A stretch of DNA of 8,539 nucleotides from Helicobacter_D ganmani (lineage in GTDB: Bacteria; Campylobacterota; Campylobacteria; Campylobacterales; Helicobacteraceae). Both the position numbers and the translations under genes were made by a program. The stretch is from NCBI RefSeq assembly GCF_965138225.1, contig NZ_CBCSAX010000030.1. One strand, given 5' to 3'. This document shows, in pieces, positions 6,648 through 8,539 of this stretch (positions are counted from its first letter, which is position 1; the number at the start of each line of letters is the position of its first letter). The notes below the pieces were generated by a model. It was not told the DNA's origin. It saw only the letters and a program-made list of their open reading frames with translations, and ran no database searches.

Positions 6648-6901
6648 TGATTTTTCTTTTTATTGCTTTTTGCAGAGTTTGCAATTTGTTTTTGCGACAG
6701 ACCTTAAGTCTAGTCTCCACACAAATTGCCTCACAACTACAAAAATCATTCAAAAATTAAAATCAATCTAAACATTTAATTTCAAAGTATTTTGCGGAGG
6801 GTTTGTGGGTTGTGAGCTTTTTACAACTAAATTGTCATAAGTAAAGGCTATTCAAGAGTAAAAAGCGAATCTCACATAAAATCACCCAAAAGACAAAGAA
6901 A

Positions 6902-6916
6902 TTTTATGGAGAGTTT
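6902..6916 (+). repeat. Leader copy of the 16S 5'-end sequence (direct repeat, copy 1)
   Basis: TTTTATGGAGAGTTT occurs here and again at 6959-6973, where it is the start of mature 16S rRNA. The two copies are offset by 57 nt. The similarity stops after 15 nt, except for a weak resemblance between ACTCAGA (6940-6946) and GCTCAGA (6981-6987). Confidence 0.85.
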
Positions 6917-6958
6917 CTGTCATTAATTTTATATTTTTGACTCAGACTCCCATTAGAT

Positions 6959-8455
<1,497 letters not shown>

Positions 8456-8465
8456 CAAGAGAAAA

Positions 8466-8490
8466 GACTAAAGATTCGTTTCTTTTAGTT
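8466..8490 (+). other. Hairpin in the 16S trailer
   Basis: AAAGA (8470-8474) pairs with TCTTT (8481-8485) around a 6-nt loop, and ACT (8467-8469) continues with AGT (8487-8489) past one bulged T. It sits between the mature 16S 3' end and the 3' arm of the processing stem. A terminator role is unlikely, because the processing arm is transcribed after it. Confidence 0.45.
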
Positions 8491-8493
8491 TAA

Positions 8494-8535
8494 GTTGTTC
8501 TTTTCCTGCTTAGTTTTCAGAGATTATTTAACTTT
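8494..8535 (+). repeat. 3' arm of the 16S precursor processing stem
   Basis: This is the reverse complement of the leader arm at 6481-6527, including the uninterrupted 18-bp match (8502-8519). Only 38 nt separate it from the mature 3' end, against about 430 nt on the leader side. The window ends just past it, so downstream extension of the stem cannot be judged. Confidence 0.85.
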
Positions 8536-8539
8536 AAAG

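Noticed and set aside
6571..6753. Open frame of 60 codons on the - strand upstream of 16S
   Set aside because: It lies in the 16S leader opposite structured RNA, resembles no known protein, and is short enough for chance in this composition.
8456..8539. tRNA-Ile/tRNA-Ala or 23S start after 16S
   Set aside because: The visible 84 nt hold only a hairpin and the processing arm; nothing tRNA-like is present, and the region beyond cannot be seen.

Overview
The window looks like chromosome of an AT-rich campylobacterotal bacterium, most likely an enterohepatic Helicobacter. The evidence is a complete 16S rRNA gene with campylobacterotal signature positions and no intervening sequence, TATAAT-only promoters without a recognisable -35, a 16S gene with its own long leader, and a DUF2972-type protein typical of Campylobacter and Helicobacter. 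Species was not determined.

Layout, left to right. (1) Positions 2-1801, + strand: the 3' part of a large gene that enters from the left edge, resembling DUF2972 'sugar transferase' proteins of surface-glycan loci. (2) 1802-1891: a short convergent intergenic region with a strong hairpin. (3) 1892-6248, - strand: a compact three-gene sulfur operon, transcribed as siroheme-dependent sulfite reductase, then a fused siroheme synthase (CysG), then a YeiH-type putative sulfate/sulfite exporter. The first two genes overlap by one base; the third follows after 32 bases. (4) 6249-6959: a divergent regulatory region holding the sulfur-operon promoter with an adjacent imperfect palindrome, and the 16S promoter with a boxA and a leader of about 550 nt. 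(5) 6960-8455: 16S rRNA. (6) 8456-8539: the 16S trailer, whose sequence pairs with the leader to form a precursor-processing stem.

How the genes work together: CysG makes siroheme from uroporphyrinogen III, the reductase uses siroheme and a 4Fe-4S cluster to reduce sulfite to sulfide, and the exporter may relieve sulfite or sulfate excess. Active-site residues favour sulfite over nitrite. The 16S unit shows features expected of a stand-alone Helicobacter 16S transcript: boxA antitermination signal, extended leader/trailer duplex and structured leader. It also carries a 15-nt copy of the mature 16S 5' end within the leader.

No CRISPR array, insertion sequence, tRNA or phage gene was seen. The most interesting points are the sulfur operon with its exporter partner, the palindrome beside its promoter, the leader copy of the 16S 5' end, and the convergent-gene hairpin. 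None is clearly a new system.
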